From an uncultured Litoreibacter sp. (GTDB lineage: Bacteria; Pseudomonadota; Alphaproteobacteria; Rhodobacterales; Rhodobacteraceae), in the NCBI GenBank assembly GCA_947501685.1, contig CANMWQ010000007.1, positions 62,001 to 126,000 of the forward strand: a stretch of 64,000 nt of DNA. The letters are read 5' to 3'. The notes beneath the pieces are model-generated. The model searched no databases and was not told the DNA's origin. It saw only the letters and a list, made by a program, of their open reading frames with translations. This document shows, piece after piece, positions 19,683 to 28,630 of this stretch (the first letter of the stretch is position 1; each line of letters opens with the position of its first letter). A program made the translations under genes and the position numbers.

Positions 19683-20306
19683 ATGTTCAAATGGGTTTTA
19701 GGTCTGTGTGCCAGCATCTATCTGACGCTGCTCGTGTTCGGCGGCGCACCGGAAGAGGTCGCGGAAGCGGTCTCTGAGACGCCAACGGTCGAGACGGCAG
19801 CGGTTGAGACGTCCGTCGCTGAAGCGGCTTCCGAAACACCCGTGGTCGAAGCGCCAGTCGCAGACATCGTCGCCGCGGTTGAAGAAACCAGCGCGCCCCT
19901 GATCGAGTCAGCGATCGAACCCGTCTCCGAACCCGTCCTCGTGGCCGATAGCGCCGCCCCCGCCCCAACCGTCGCCGCGCCCGCGGTGACCGTCGAGACA
20001 CTGACGCCCATCGCGTCCTCGTCCCAGACCATCGCCCTGACCCAGCCCGAACCGGAGCCCGTTCTGGTCGCCGCCACCCCGCAAGCTGAACCCGCGCCAC
20101 TCAATCAGATCTGGACCGTCACCGGCTCCACCGTGAACCTGCGCGACCTGCCCGGCACAAATGGTGCTGTCATCGGCCAAACCCGCCGTGGCAACAGCGC
20201 GGAGGTGATCGAGCTTCTGGAAAATGGCTGGGCCCGCGTGTTCATCCTTGAAAGCGGTCTGGAGGCCTATATGTCCGCCGCGTTCCTGTCCGACCAGCAA
20301 AGCTAA
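19683..20306 (+). CDS. Membrane-anchored SH3-domain protein
   Basis: From ATG 19683 (AAGGAAA upstream) the product begins MFKWVLGLCASIYLTLLVFG, a signal or anchor helix. An Ala/Glu/Val/Thr-rich low-complexity spacer follows to about residue 135, then a bacterial SH3 domain at about 145-205 (VTGSTVNLRDLPGTNGAVIG, ENGWARVF, YMSAAFL). Such proteins usually act in the periplasm near peptidoglycan. The spacer is rich in repeated VETAAVE/VAEAASE-like units. No specific function can be assigned. Confidence 0.82.
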   Translation: MFKWVLGLCASIYLTLLVFGGAPEEVAEAVSETPTVETAAVETSVAEAASETPVVEAPVADIVAAVEETSAPLIESAIEPVSEPVLVADSAAPAPTVAAPAVTVETLTPIASSSQTIALTQPEPEPVLVAATPQAEPAPLNQIWTVTGSTVNLRDLPGTNGAVIGQTRRGNSAEVIELLENGWARVFILESGLEAYMSAAFLSDQQS

Positions 20307-20350
20307 ACTTCGCTTTTGCATCCCGGCGGCGCATCAGATACCCCCGCGCC

Positions 20351-21181
20351 ATGACACAAAAAACCATCCTGATCACCGGCTGCTCGTCGGGCATCGGCTA
20401 TGACGCCGCCCTCACCCTGAAAAACCGTGGCTGGCGGGTCTTCGCGACCTGCCGCGCGCAAATCGATTGCGACCGCTTGCAGGCCGAGGGGTTTGAGAGC
20501 TTCCCGCTCGACTACACCGACCAGGCCAGCATGGAGGCCGCCCTCGCCACCTGCCTTGAGCGCACCGGCGGCACGCTGGATGCGCTCTTTAACAACGGGG
20601 CCTACGGCATCCCCGGCGCGGTCGAGGACCTGCCAACCGACGCCCTGCGCGCCATTTTCGAGACCAACCTCTTTGGCTATCACGAGCTCACGCGGCTGGT
20701 GATCCCGGTCATGCGCGCCCAAGGCCATGGCCGTATCCTGAATTGCTCTTCGGTGCTGGGCTTTGCGACGTTGCGTTGGCGCGGGGCCTATAACGCCACG
20801 AAATTCGCGATGGAGGGCCTGACCGATACGCTCCGCATCGAAATGCGCGACACGCCGCTCTATTTCATCCTGATCGAGCCCGGCCCGATCACCTCAAAAA
20901 TCCGGCAGAACTCCATCCCGCATTTCGAGAAATGGATCAACTGGCAGGCCTCCCCGCGCAAAGATCACTACGAGGCCACGCTGCTCAAACGCCTTTATAA
21001 GGATAACGGCCCCGACACGTTTGAGCTGCCCGCCTCCGCCGTCAGCGCGAAAATCGTCCACGCGCTGGAAAACCCGAAACCTCGCCCGCGCTATTTCATC
21101 ACCACACCGACCTATGCCATGGCGATCCTGAAACGCCTGCTGCCGACCCGCGCGATGGACGCCATTCTGGCGAAAATCTAA
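20351..21181 (+). CDS. Short-chain dehydrogenase/reductase
   Basis: Classical SDR of 276 residues. The nucleotide-binding motif TGCSSGIG is at 9-16, NNGA is present (ALFNNGAYG), and the catalytic Ser and YNATK motif follow (SSVLGFATLRWRGAYNATKF). The absence of an acidic residue at the end of the second strand and the ATCR sequence suggest NADP preference, an inference. It lies 44 bases after the SH3 gene and is followed by a small membrane protein gene. Confidence 0.9.
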   Translation: MTQKTILITGCSSGIGYDAALTLKNRGWRVFATCRAQIDCDRLQAEGFESFPLDYTDQASMEAALATCLERTGGTLDALFNNGAYGIPGAVEDLPTDALRAIFETNLFGYHELTRLVIPVMRAQGHGRILNCSSVLGFATLRWRGAYNATKFAMEGLTDTLRIEMRDTPLYFILIEPGPITSKIRQNSIPHFEKWINWQASPRKDHYEATLLKRLYKDNGPDTFELPASAVSAKIVHALENPKPRPRYFITTPTYAMAILKRLLPTRAMDAILAKI

Positions 21182-21250
21182 ATCTACCATTCGCTTTTCG
21201 CCGCCACCCCGCTACATGCTGCGGGTAGGCAAATTTAGGGACCTCTACAC

Positions 21251-21460
21251 ATGGCTGATGACCCGCTTTTTCTTCTTGTCGCCGGGGCCTGTCTGGCGGT
21301 GCTGATCATCTTGCTGATCGGCATTGGCGGCTTTGCCAAAGGCGGTGACTTCAACCGCAAACACGCCAATCGGATCATGCGCTACCGCATCTATGCGCAG
21401 GCCATCGCCGTGCTGCTGATCCTCGCTTTCGTTTTCATCCGTCGCTTAGGAGGCTCCTGA
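21251..21460 (+). CDS. Twin-transmembrane small protein (HIG1-like)
   Basis: A 69-residue protein with two hydrophobic helices (LFLLVAGACLAVLIILLIGI and YAQAIAVLLILAFVFI) joined by a basic loop (KGGDFNRKHANRIMRYR). This matches the small twin-transmembrane proteins conserved in Rhodobacteraceae and related to HIG1-domain proteins, some of which associate with respiratory complexes. It ends three bases before the adenosyltransferase start, so the two are co-transcribed. Confidence 0.85.
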   Translation: MADDPLFLLVAGACLAVLIILLIGIGGFAKGGDFNRKHANRIMRYRIYAQAIAVLLILAFVFIRRLGGS

Positions 21461-21463
21461 CCC

Positions 21464-22036
21464 GTGGTCGTTCTCAACAAAATCTACACACGCACCGGCG
21501 ACGCCGGTGAAACGGCGCTTGGCAACGGCAGCCGGGTCGCGAAACATTCCATGCGGGTCACCGCTTACGGCACGGTTGATGAGACCAACGCCACCGCCGG
21601 GCTGGCCCGGCTGCACGCCACAGGCGAGATGGACGCGCAGCTGGCCCGAATCCAGAACGACCTCTTTGATCTGGGCGCCGATCTGTGCCGCCCCGAAATG
21701 GAAAAAGACGCCGAGGCCGAATATCCGCCGCTGCGCATGACATCCGATCAGGTCGACCGGCTGGAGGCCGAGATTGACGCCATGAATGACGCGCTGGAGC
21801 CCCTGCGCTCTTTCATTCTGCCCGGCGGCTCACCGCTCGCCGCCCATCTGCATCTGTGCCGCACCGTGTCGCGCCGCGCGGAGCGGCTCTGCGTGGAGCT
21901 GGCCTCAACCGAGTCGGTAAACGAGGCAGCGGTCAAATACCTCAACCGCCTCAGCGACTGGTTCTTCGTGGCCTCGCGCATTGCCAATAATGACGGCAAA
22001 GACGACGTGCTCTGGATTCCCGGCGCGAACCGCTAG
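21464..22036 (+). CDS. pduO: Cob(I)yrinic acid a,c-diamide adenosyltransferase, PduO type
   Basis: Transfers the 5'-deoxyadenosyl group of ATP to corrinoid cob(I)alamin, completing adenosylcobalamin for mutases. The 190-residue protein has the PduO ATP-binding N-terminus KIYTRTGDAGET and the conserved GTVDETNA and FILPGGS segments, ending with NRLSDWFFV. The start codon is GTG with TTAGGAGG upstream. It fits metabolically with the ethylmalonyl-CoA-pathway dehydrogenase encoded at 37.2 kb, since that pathway needs B12-dependent mutases. Confidence 0.94.
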   Translation: MVVLNKIYTRTGDAGETALGNGSRVAKHSMRVTAYGTVDETNATAGLARLHATGEMDAQLARIQNDLFDLGADLCRPEMEKDAEAEYPPLRMTSDQVDRLEAEIDAMNDALEPLRSFILPGGSPLAAHLHLCRTVSRRAERLCVELASTESVNEAAVKYLNRLSDWFFVASRIANNDGKDDVLWIPGANR

Positions 22037-22222
22037 GCAAAGCGGGGTTTCGGTTCGAAACACGCCTCACCATCATGTGAAAAAAATTGCGAAATTTTCA
22101 AAACGCGACGTCAGGAAAGAGCATCGCTTTGATTTTTACCTGTTCTCCCCGTTGCGATTTCTTTATTTGACAACGGGATAGTTGCGGCCTCACTCTGGGG
22201 CAAAATATTGGAGAAAACGCTG

Positions 22223-22984
22223 ATGAAGGTCCTCGTACCCGTCAAACGTGTGATCGACTATAACGTCAAAGTTCGTGTCAAAGCGGATGGCAGCGGGGTT
22301 GATCTTGCAAACGTCAAAATGTCGATGAACCCGTTCGACGAAATTGCCGTCGAAGAGGCGATCCGCCTGAAAGAAGCGGGCACCGCGGAGGAGGTCATCG
22401 CGGTCTCCGTCGGGGTGAAGCAAAATCAGGAAACCCTGCGCACGGCTTTGGCCATGGGCGCGGATCGTGCGATCCTGATCATTGCCTCCGATGACGTTCA
22501 CAATGACATCGAGCCGCTGGCCGTCGCCAAGCTGCTCAAAGGTGTGATCGACGAAGAACAGCCCAGTCTGGTGGTGTGCGGCAAGCAGGCCATCGACAAT
22601 GACATGAACGCCACTGGCCAGATGCTGGCCGCGCTGATGGGCTGGAGCCAGGCAACTTTCGCCTCCGAGCTGAAGATCGAGGGCGACAAAGCCGTCGTCA
22701 CCCGCGAGGTCGATGGCGGTCTGCAAACGATCAAGGTCAACATGCCAACCGTCGTCACCGTGGACCTGCGCCTCAACGAGCCGCGCTACGCCTCCCTGCC
22801 CAACATCATGAAGGCCAAGAAAAAGCCTTTGGACGAGAAAACACCTGCCGATTACGGCGTCGACACTGCCGCCCGGCTGAGCATCGTCTCCACCGCCGAG
22901 CCGGAGGCCCGCAAAGCAGGCGTTAAAGTCGGCTCTGTGGACGAGCTGGTCGAGAAACTCAAAGACGAAGCGGGGGTCCTGTAA
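22223..22984 (+). CDS. etfB: Electron transfer flavoprotein subunit beta
   Basis: AMP-binding subunit of the ETF heterodimer, which passes electrons from acyl-CoA dehydrogenases to ETF-ubiquinone oxidoreductase. I start at [17 protein letters not shown] (22223; GGAGAAA lies 8 bases upstream), giving 253 residues. The beta-ETF signature lies in the region [20 protein letters not shown]. The gene overlaps etfA by one base (TAATG). A TTGACA hexamer at 22167-22172 upstream may be a -35 element, but no good -10 is visible. Confidence 0.96.
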   Translation: MKVLVPVKRVIDYNVKVRVKADGSGVDLANVKMSMNPFDEIAVEEAIRLKEAGTAEEVIAVSVGVKQNQETLRTALAMGADRAILIIASDDVHNDIEPLAVAKLLKGVIDEEQPSLVVCGKQAIDNDMNATGQMLAALMGWSQATFASELKIEGDKAVVTREVDGGLQTIKVNMPTVVTVDLRLNEPRYASLPNIMKAKKKPLDEKTPADYGVDTAARLSIVSTAEPEARKAGVKVGSVDELVEKLKDEAGVL

Positions 22985-23910
22985 TGGCTGTACTTCTTTT
23001 GGCGGAGGTCAATGACGGCGAGCTGTCCGTTGACGCAACCGCATCCGCCGTCACCGCGGCGGGCCCGTTGGGCGACATCCACGTGCTATGCGTCGGGGCC
23101 TCATGCTCCGGGGCTGCCGACGCCGCCGCCAAGATCAAAGGTGTCGCAAAGGTGCTTTGCGCCGAGGACGCGATCTACGGCAAACGTCTGGCCGAACCCG
23201 CTGCCGATCTCGTCGTCTCCCTTTCGGGCGATTACGAGCATATCGTGGCCCCGGCCACGACGGATGCGAAAAACATCATGCCCCGCGTCGCGGCCCTGCT
23301 CGATGTGATGGTGATGACCGATGTCTCCGGCGTCGTGGACGGCGCGACCTTCGAGCGTCCGATCTATGCCGGCAACGCGATCCAGACGGTGAAATCCGGC
23401 GACGCCAAGAAGGTCGTGTCGTTCCGCACCTCCTCCTTTGACGCAGCCGATATGAGCGGCTCCGCCTCTGTTGAGAAAATCGGCGCGGCGGGCAATCCGT
23501 CCCTGTCCGAATGGGTGGCCGACAAGGTCGCAGCCTCTGACCGTCCGGAGCTGACCTCCGCAGGGATCGTTGTCTCCGGCGGGCGTGGCGTGGGCTCCGA
23601 AGAAGACTTCGCCATGATCGAGAAACTGGCCGACAAGCTGGGCGCTGCCGTCGGCGCGTCCCGTGCTGCCGTCGACTCAGGGTATGCGCCCAATGATTGG
23701 CAGGTTGGTCAAACCGGTAAAGTCGTGGCCCCCGATCTCTATGTGGCTGTCGGCATCTCCGGCGCGATCCAGCACCTTGCGGGCATGAAGGATTCCAAAG
23801 TGATCGTTGCGATCAACAAGGATGAAGAGGCCCCAATCTTCCAGGTCGCCGATTACGGCCTCGTCGCCGACCTCTTTACGGCGGTGCCGGAGCTGATCGA
23901 AAAGCTGTAA
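22984..23910 (+). CDS. etfA: Electron transfer flavoprotein subunit alpha
   Basis: FAD-binding subunit of ETF, 308 residues. The C-terminal FAD domain is clear: [36 protein letters not shown], and [20 protein letters not shown] with [18 protein letters not shown] at the end. It is translationally coupled to etfB. The product should accept electrons from the acyl-CoA dehydrogenase encoded at 37.2 kb among others. A four-unit 23-bp tandem repeat and a terminator follow. Confidence 0.97.
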   Translation: MAVLLLAEVNDGELSVDATASAVTAAGPLGDIHVLCVGASCSGAADAAAKIKGVAKVLCAEDAIYGKRLAEPAADLVVSLSGDYEHIVAPATTDAKNIMPRVAALLDVMVMTDVSGVVDGATFERPIYAGNAIQTVKSGDAKKVVSFRTSSFDAADMSGSASVEKIGAAGNPSLSEWVADKVAASDRPELTSAGIVVSGGRGVGSEEDFAMIEKLADKLGAAVGASRAAVDSGYAPNDWQVGQTGKVVAPDLYVAVGISGAIQHLAGMKDSKVIVAINKDEEAPIFQVADYGLVADLFTAVPELIEKL

Positions 23911-23929
23911 CCACGCTTCAGAGCCTTCC

Positions 23930-24021
23930 CAGAAGGCTCTACAAACTCTGAGCAGAAGGCTTCGGAAACACCTGACGAAGGGCTCCGCAAGCTCTGAACA
24001 GAAGGCTCCGCAAACTCTTAT
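23930..24021. repeat. Tandem repeat, four 23-bp units
   Basis: Four contiguous diverged 23-base units start at 23930, 23953, 23976 and 23999. The shared pattern is CAGAAGGCTCCGCAAACTCT followed by three variable bases. The array sits 20 bases after the etfA stop and runs straight into the terminator. Half a unit (CAGAGCCTTCC) precedes it. Confidence 0.85.
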
Positions 24022-24022
24022 C

Positions 24023-24052
24023 AAAAGGCCCTGCCTAGGCGGGGCCTTTTTT
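24023..24052 (+). terminator. Rho-independent terminator after etfBA
   Basis: AAAAGGCCCTGCC pairs with GGCGGGGCCTTTT around a two-base apex, with one G-U pair, and is followed by T residues. It closes the etfBA transcript and also faces the convergent gene at 24056. Confidence 0.9.
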
Positions 24053-24055
24053 GCA

Positions 24056-24886
24056 TCACCCTTGCGTCCCCTCCAGCACCGGCAACAGGTTCGCCGCCAC
24101 CAGATCATGCACCGCCGGCCCATACATCTCCTGTGCCATTGCGGTTTCCAGCTGCGGGAACAGCATCCCCTCCGTCCCCATCGCGCGCAGCTCTATGGGA
24201 ACCACAACCTCCACATAGCCATGCAGCTTGCCGCGCAGCGCCTCTATCATCTCAGCGTCCACAAAAAGCGGGTCTTGCCCCAGATCACGCCCTTCAACCT
24301 CGACCGACGGGGTCCGGTCAGACACCCAGAGCAGCACCACCTTCCCCGAAATCCGGCTCAAAAGCAGCTCCATCCGGGCCAGCCATGCGGCTTTCAGCTC
24401 CTGCTCCAACACCGCAAACTTGCTAGGGGAGACCGTCTTTAGCGTCATCAGCAAATGCCGGGTAAAGGAAAACTCGGTAAAATCCACCTCCCGAAAGATG
24501 GTGCGCATCAAGGTTGAGGCCTTCAGGAACCTGTCATTGCGCCGCGGATGCACGGAATAAAACCGGTTCGACATGTTATGCGCGCCCATCACCTGCACCA
24601 CCGTGACATCCGCCTTGCCGCAAATCGGCAGCACGCTGCCATCGACCACAAACGCGTCCACCCCGCTATTCACAGTCCCAAAATTCACGCATGTCCGGCC
24701 CGTCTGCTCTTCAATCAGGGCGACAAACGGTTTGGGAATATATTTGCCATAGGTCTCGGTGCCGCCGACAAAGGCGATGAATGGCGCGTCCAGATTGCGC
24801 TTCGGCCCGCGAAACAGCAGCTTCGAATACCCGTATCGGCATTGCTGGTAATCAATTGGGCTTTCGCCCGGTCTCTCAAAGGCCAT
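24056..24886 (-). CDS. Conserved roseobacter protein, DUF6473-like
   Basis: A 276-residue soluble protein beginning MAFERPGESPIDYQQCRYGY, with the segment SKLLFRGPKRNLDAPFIAFV and VGGTETYGKYIPKPF. It matches a family of unknown function common in Rhodobacteraceae (my recollection is DUF6473). The GGTETYG and GxVNSGVDAF motifs recall SGNH-like or sulfotransferase-adjacent proteins, but no catalytic assignment is safe. It is a single gene, convergent with etfA and divergent from the hydroxybutyryl-CoA dehydrogenase gene. Confidence 0.75.
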   Translation of the reverse strand: MAFERPGESPIDYQQCRYGYSKLLFRGPKRNLDAPFIAFVGGTETYGKYIPKPFVALIEEQTGRTCVNFGTVNSGVDAFVVDGSVLPICGKADVTVVQVMGAHNMSNRFYSVHPRRNDRFLKASTLMRTIFREVDFTEFSFTRHLLMTLKTVSPSKFAVLEQELKAAWLARMELLLSRISGKVVLLWVSDRTPSVEVEGRDLGQDPLFVDAEMIEALRGKLHGYVEVVVPIELRAMGTEGMLFPQLETAMAQEMYGPAVHDLVAANLLPVLEGTQG

Positions 24887-25059
24887 TTGCCCACCTCTTA
24901 CGACTCACACACATACTCTTGCCCCCGAGCCGTTTCCAAATGGCTAAACCCCCAGTTTTCTGAAAATTTTTAGTTTCCCGCAGCCTCTTGTATCGCGCCC
25001 GCCCCGCGCCCTATTCTGCGCCCAGACACCCGTTGAAAATGGACGCAAAGGCCGCTCTC

Positions 25060-25935
25060 ATGGAGATCAAAACCGTAGGTATTGTTGGCGCGGGGCAGAT
25101 GGGCAACGGCATTGCGCATGTCTTTGCGCTGGCAGGGTATGACGTCAAAATGTCCGACATCTCGCAAGACGCGTTGGACGACGCCTTGACTAAAATTGAC
25201 GGCAATTTGGCCCGTCAGGTCTCGCGCGACAAGATCTCCGAAGACGACAAACAGGCCACACTTGCGCGCATCTCGACCACGCTGTCGCTGCCCGATATCG
25301 GCCCCAGCGACCTGATCATCGAGGCCGCAACCGAGCGCGAAACCATCAAGAACGCCATTTTCGAGGACCTGCTGCCGCATCTGCTGCCGCACACGATCCT
25401 GACCTCGAACACCTCGTCCATTTCGATCACACGGCTCGCCTCACGCACCGACCGCCCCGAGAAATTCATGGGCTTCCACTTCATGAACCCGGTGCCCATC
25501 ATGCAGCTGGTGGAGCTGATCCGCGGCATCGCCACGGACGAGCCGACCTATTCCACCCTGCACGGCGTCGTGGAAAAGCTGGGCAAAACCTCCGCCACCG
25601 CCGAGGATTTCCCCGCCTTCATCGTCAACCGCATCCTGATGCCGATGATCAACGAGGCGGTCTACACGCTCTATGAAGGCGTGGGCTCCGTCTCCTCCAT
25701 CGACAGCGCGATGAAGCTGGGCACCAACCACCCGATGGGCCCGCTGGAGCTCGCTGACTTCATCGGGCTCGACACCTGCCTCGCGATCATGAACGTGCTG
25801 CATGACGGGCTGGCCGACACCAAATACCGCCCCTGCCCGCTTCTCACCAAATACGTGGAGGCCGGCTGGCTGGGCCGCAAATCCCAACGCGGCTTCTACG
25901 ACTACCGCGTCGATCCGCCCAAGCCCACGCGCTAG
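25060..25935 (+). CDS. hbd: 3-hydroxybutyryl-CoA dehydrogenase
   Basis: Oxidises 3-hydroxybutyryl-CoA to acetoacetyl-CoA with NAD(P). The product from ATG 25060 is 291 residues: Rossmann motif GIVGAGQMGNGIAHV near 7-21, the catalytic region SNTSSISITRLA, the conserved MGFHFMNPVPIMQLVE with catalytic His, and the C-terminal dimerisation helix bundle with NRILMPMINEAV. An in-frame ATG at 25039 would add seven residues. It stands alone here. The role could be butyrate/PHB metabolism or the acetyl-CoA assimilation route. Confidence 0.94.
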   Translation: MEIKTVGIVGAGQMGNGIAHVFALAGYDVKMSDISQDALDDALTKIDGNLARQVSRDKISEDDKQATLARISTTLSLPDIGPSDLIIEAATERETIKNAIFEDLLPHLLPHTILTSNTSSISITRLASRTDRPEKFMGFHFMNPVPIMQLVELIRGIATDEPTYSTLHGVVEKLGKTSATAEDFPAFIVNRILMPMINEAVYTLYEGVGSVSSIDSAMKLGTNHPMGPLELADFIGLDTCLAIMNVLHDGLADTKYRPCPLLTKYVEAGWLGRKSQRGFYDYRVDPPKPTR

Positions 25936-25971
25936 CCACTCCCACGCACCGCCACCCCCTCATCACTGCTT

Positions 25972-26007
25972 CAAAAATACTCCGGGGGTTTGGGGGCAGA
26001 GCCCCCA
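25972..26007. repeat. Dispersed GGGGGTTTGGGGGC palindrome, copy B
   Basis: CAAAAATACTCCGGGGGTTT, then GGGGGCAGAGCCCCCA, between two convergent genes. It shares its core with copies at 17107 and 51053 and can form a GGGGGC/GCCCCC hairpin. Confidence 0.7.
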
Positions 26008-26039
26008 TCATCGCCGCGCCGACAGGCGTGGCCACAAAC

Positions 26040-26933
26040 TTACGTCTTCACCTGAGACTTCAGCGCCAAAGTCTGCTCCCGCAGCCAGGCCACAAAACCG
26101 CGCGGGTTGGCGGACCAGCGCTTGATATCTTCGGGGTCAATCGGCTCCCCCACAATCGGCGCCTGCGGTTTGTAAAGCGCATGGCGCACCTCATGGATCA
26201 AGAGGCCCTGCCGCAGGGTGGGCGAGATCTGGTTGGCGATCTGGTAGGCGCGCGAGTTGCGGCCCGGAAAGAAAATCGGCACCACGGTCGCGCCTGAGCG
26301 CTGGATCATCTTGGCCGTAAACGGGTTCCACTCTTTCTCCACCACCGGGCCGAACCATGTCTCGGAGGTCGCCACAACCCCGGACGGGAACAGCACGATG
26401 ACGCCGCCGTCTTTCAGATGCTCCATCGACTTGCGCCGCATCTCGAGGTTTTGTTGCAGCGCGTCTTCTTCATGCGGAAACGGCACCGGGATCATGAACT
26501 GGTCAATCGCGTTCACGCCCGTCAGAAGCGAGCGTGTCAGGATTTTGTAATCCGTGCGGATGCGGCCCATGGTTTCGGCCAGCACCATGCCGTCGACCAG
26601 CCCATGCGGGTGGTTGGCCACCACAATCACCGGGCCGGTGGCGGGGATGCGGTTCAGCTGCTCCTGAGGGGTCATCAGCTTGATGCCCATCATGTCCAGC
26701 GCGTCGCCCCAGAACCCTTGGCCAAACTGCACGCCGCCGCGTTCAAACTTGCGGATCAGGTAGAGCAGATGCAGCTTGCCGGTGAACAGCTCCATGATCT
26801 GGATGGTCAGCCGTTTGAACGGGTTGGTGAAGGTGTTGGCGTAAGACAGGTTGCGCCGGTCATAGGCGACATAGACCGGCTCAGGGCTGTCGCCCTGTTC
26901 GGAGCCGTTCTCTGCGCTGTTGGACCCATCCAT
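26040..26933 (-). CDS. Lysophospholipid acyltransferase family protein
   Basis: The 297-residue protein has the PlsC-type acyltransferase block with ANHPHGLVDG around residue 105, followed by FPSGVVATSETW-type and VPIFFPGRNSR segments that form the acyl-acceptor pocket. The histidine-to-aspartate spacing in HPHGLVD is one residue longer than the classical HX4D, as in some membrane-lipid or ornithine-lipid acyltransferase relatives. It is probably membrane-associated. It is the last gene of the run that begins at chvI, separated from the HPr gene by only 18 bases. Confidence 0.85.
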   Translation of the reverse strand: MDGSNSAENGSEQGDSPEPVYVAYDRRNLSYANTFTNPFKRLTIQIMELFTGKLHLLYLIRKFERGGVQFGQGFWGDALDMMGIKLMTPQEQLNRIPATGPVIVVANHPHGLVDGMVLAETMGRIRTDYKILTRSLLTGVNAIDQFMIPVPFPHEEDALQQNLEMRRKSMEHLKDGGVIVLFPSGVVATSETWFGPVVEKEWNPFTAKMIQRSGATVVPIFFPGRNSRAYQIANQISPTLRQGLLIHEVRHALYKPQAPIVGEPIDPEDIKRWSANPRGFVAWLREQTLALKSQVKT

Positions 26934-26951
26934 ATTGTCTGGCCCGCCCCT

Positions 26952-27221
26952 TTAGGCTTCTTCGCCGAACTTGTCGGCCACAAGGGCTTCAAGCGCGTCG
27001 GCAAGGGCGTCGGCTTGCGGCCCGGAGGTGCGCACCGAAATCGAGCTTCCACAGGCCGCGCCGAACATCAGCAACCCCATAATGCTGTCGCCAGAGACAT
27101 CCATACCGTCTTTGCTTACCGTGGCCGAGGCGTCATACTCTTCAACGACTTCAACAAATCTGGCCGACGCTCGGGCATGCAGCCCTTTCACATTAATAAT
27201 ATTCAGGACCCGCTCAGCCAT
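26952..27221 (-). CDS. ptsH: HPr-family phosphocarrier (nitrogen PTS type)
   Basis: An 89-residue HPr: MAERVLNIINVKGLHARASA puts the phospho-accepting histidine at position 15, and GDSIMGLLMFGAACGS puts the regulatory serine at 46, the site used by HPr kinase. I start at 27221; a longer frame lacks support. It overlaps the EIIA gene by eight bases. As in other alphaproteobacteria it probably belongs to a regulatory PTS without sugar transport. HprK, encoded upstream in the same cluster, is the expected Ser46 kinase. Confidence 0.95.
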   Translation of the reverse strand: MAERVLNIINVKGLHARASARFVEVVEEYDASATVSKDGMDVSGDSIMGLLMFGAACGSSISVRTSGPQADALADALEALVADKFGEEA

Positions 27222-27612
27222 CTGCGGCGCGCCCACTAAAGCTATTGATGTACTTTCGGCCCGCAACGAGGGCAAAGTCAACGGCTTGCGGCACTTCAAG
27301 ATGTCGGGACTTCGCAAGTTTGATCAACATAGGCAGGTTGGCCCCGTATAAAATATGACGGTTTTTGGCGTTGCAGGCCATCAGCGACAGGTTCGACGGG
27401 GAGCCGCCAAACATATCCGTCACCACCACCACGCCCTGGCCAAGGTCGACCTCATTGGCCGCCTCGCAAATTTCCGACTGCTTGCCGGCGCGGTCATGGT
27501 TCTCTTCAATGGTGATCGCGCGGATGCCGTCCTGGCGGCCAACCACATGCTCAATGGCGGCAAGATATTCTCTCGCCAGCCCGCCATGCGCAACAATTAC
27601 AATACCTATCAC
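27214..27612 (-). CDS. PTS EIIA component, mannose family
   Basis: A 132-residue EIIA of the mannose/fructose class: MIGIVIVAHGGLAREYL places the phosphorylatable histidine at position 9, followed by GVVVVTDMFGGSPSN and ANLPMLIKLAKSR. No EIIB, EIIC or EIID genes are nearby, so it should be a regulatory phospho-acceptor downstream of HPr. It overlaps the HPr gene by eight bases. Known alphaproteobacterial homologues (often called ManX) link PTS phosphorylation to metabolic control; a direct regulatory target here is inference. Confidence 0.94.
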   Translation of the reverse strand: MIGIVIVAHGGLAREYLAAIEHVVGRQDGIRAITIEENHDRAGKQSEICEAANEVDLGQGVVVVTDMFGGSPSNLSLMACNAKNRHILYGANLPMLIKLAKSRHLEVPQAVDFALVAGRKYINSFSGRAADG

Positions 27613-27730
27613 TTGGCTTGGTCCCCGTCCTGGCCCCGTCCTAGCACCGCCCTAGCACTGTGTTACCCCGTCCTGCGCCCGCGCAATCGGTCCCAATAAG
27701 GCCCACTCTTCACCCGTTTGCATATTTTGA

Positions 27731-28630
27731 TCACGAAGCACCGCGTAACCCCACGCCCTGACGCTCCATTTCTCGGTGCCTTATAGACACCTCCCAGCCC
27801 TTATTTGCAAGGGTCTGCCCCAATTGTTCCGTAACGGAAACTGAGCGGTGCCGCCCGCCCGTACAGCCCAGCGCAATCGCCAGATGGGTCTTCCCCTCTT
27901 CGCGGAACGCAGGCAGCAGAAAGGCGCAATTGTCCACCAGCCGTTCCATGAAGGCGTCAAATCTCGGGTCTGCGCGCACGTAGGCCGCGACCTCCGCGTC
28001 CTGGCCCGTCTTGGCGCGCAGCCCCTCTTGCCAATGCGGGTTGTTGAGAAACCGGCAGTCCCAGACAATATCCGCCCCCCGCGGCAGGCCACGCTTGTAG
28101 GAAAACGACTCCACCGTGATCGCCATCTTTCCCGCCTCGCCCCGTGCAAACCAAGTCGACAGCTCGGCCCGCAGCGCATGCGGAGACAGGTCCGACGTAT
28201 CAATCAACACATCCGCGCGTGACTTGAGCGGCGCCAACAGCGCAATCTCCTGCTCGATCCCCTGTTGCGGCGTCTGCTCGGGCGTCAGCGGATGTCGCCG
28301 CCGGGTCTCCGAATAACGCCGGATCAACACATCCACGCTGGCATCCACGAACAGCAGGCTGGCCTCTATCGCGGGGTTGCTTTGCAATTGGTCCATCAAC
28401 CCCGACACGCGTTCAGGCGAGAAATCACGGTTGCGAATATCCAAACCCAGCGCCAGCGGGCGGTCATGGCGCGGCCCGTCCAGCAACCGAGGCACCAGCG
28501 AAATCGGCAGGTTGTCGATCACCTCGAACCCCAGATCCTCCAGCACATTCACCGCCGTCGAGCGCCCCGCCCCGGAGGGGCCGGTGATCAGGACAACCTG
28601 TTGGTCAGCGCTCGCGTGAGCTGTGTTCAT
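27731..28630 (-). CDS. rapZ: RapZ-type nucleotide-binding protein
   Basis: A 299-residue P-loop protein with Walker A GPSGAGRST at 17-25 and the conserved C-terminal domain ending in GCTGGRHRSVSVTE, typical of RapZ (YvcJ). In E. coli RapZ is an RNase E adaptor controlling GlmS through small RNAs; in alphaproteobacteria its partner is less clear. The ATG overlaps the hprK stop (ATGA), so the two are coupled. The location between hprK and the PTS genes is the conserved arrangement. Confidence 0.95.
   Translation of the reverse strand: MNTAHASADQQVVLITGPSGAGRSTAVNVLEDLGFEVIDNLPISLVPRLLDGPRHDRPLALGLDIRNRDFSPERVSGLMDQLQSNPAIEASLLFVDASVDVLIRRYSETRRRHPLTPEQTPQQGIEQEIALLAPLKSRADVLIDTSDLSPHALRAELSTWFARGEAGKMAITVESFSYKRGLPRGADIVWDCRFLNNPHWQEGLRAKTGQDAEVAAYVRADPRFDAFMERLVDNCAFLLPAFREEGKTHLAIALGCTGGRHRSVSVTEQLGQTLANKGWEVSIRHREMERQGVGLRGAS

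Noticed and set aside
23930-24021. CRISPR array
   Set aside because: Units are contiguous with no spacers and no cas genes are present.
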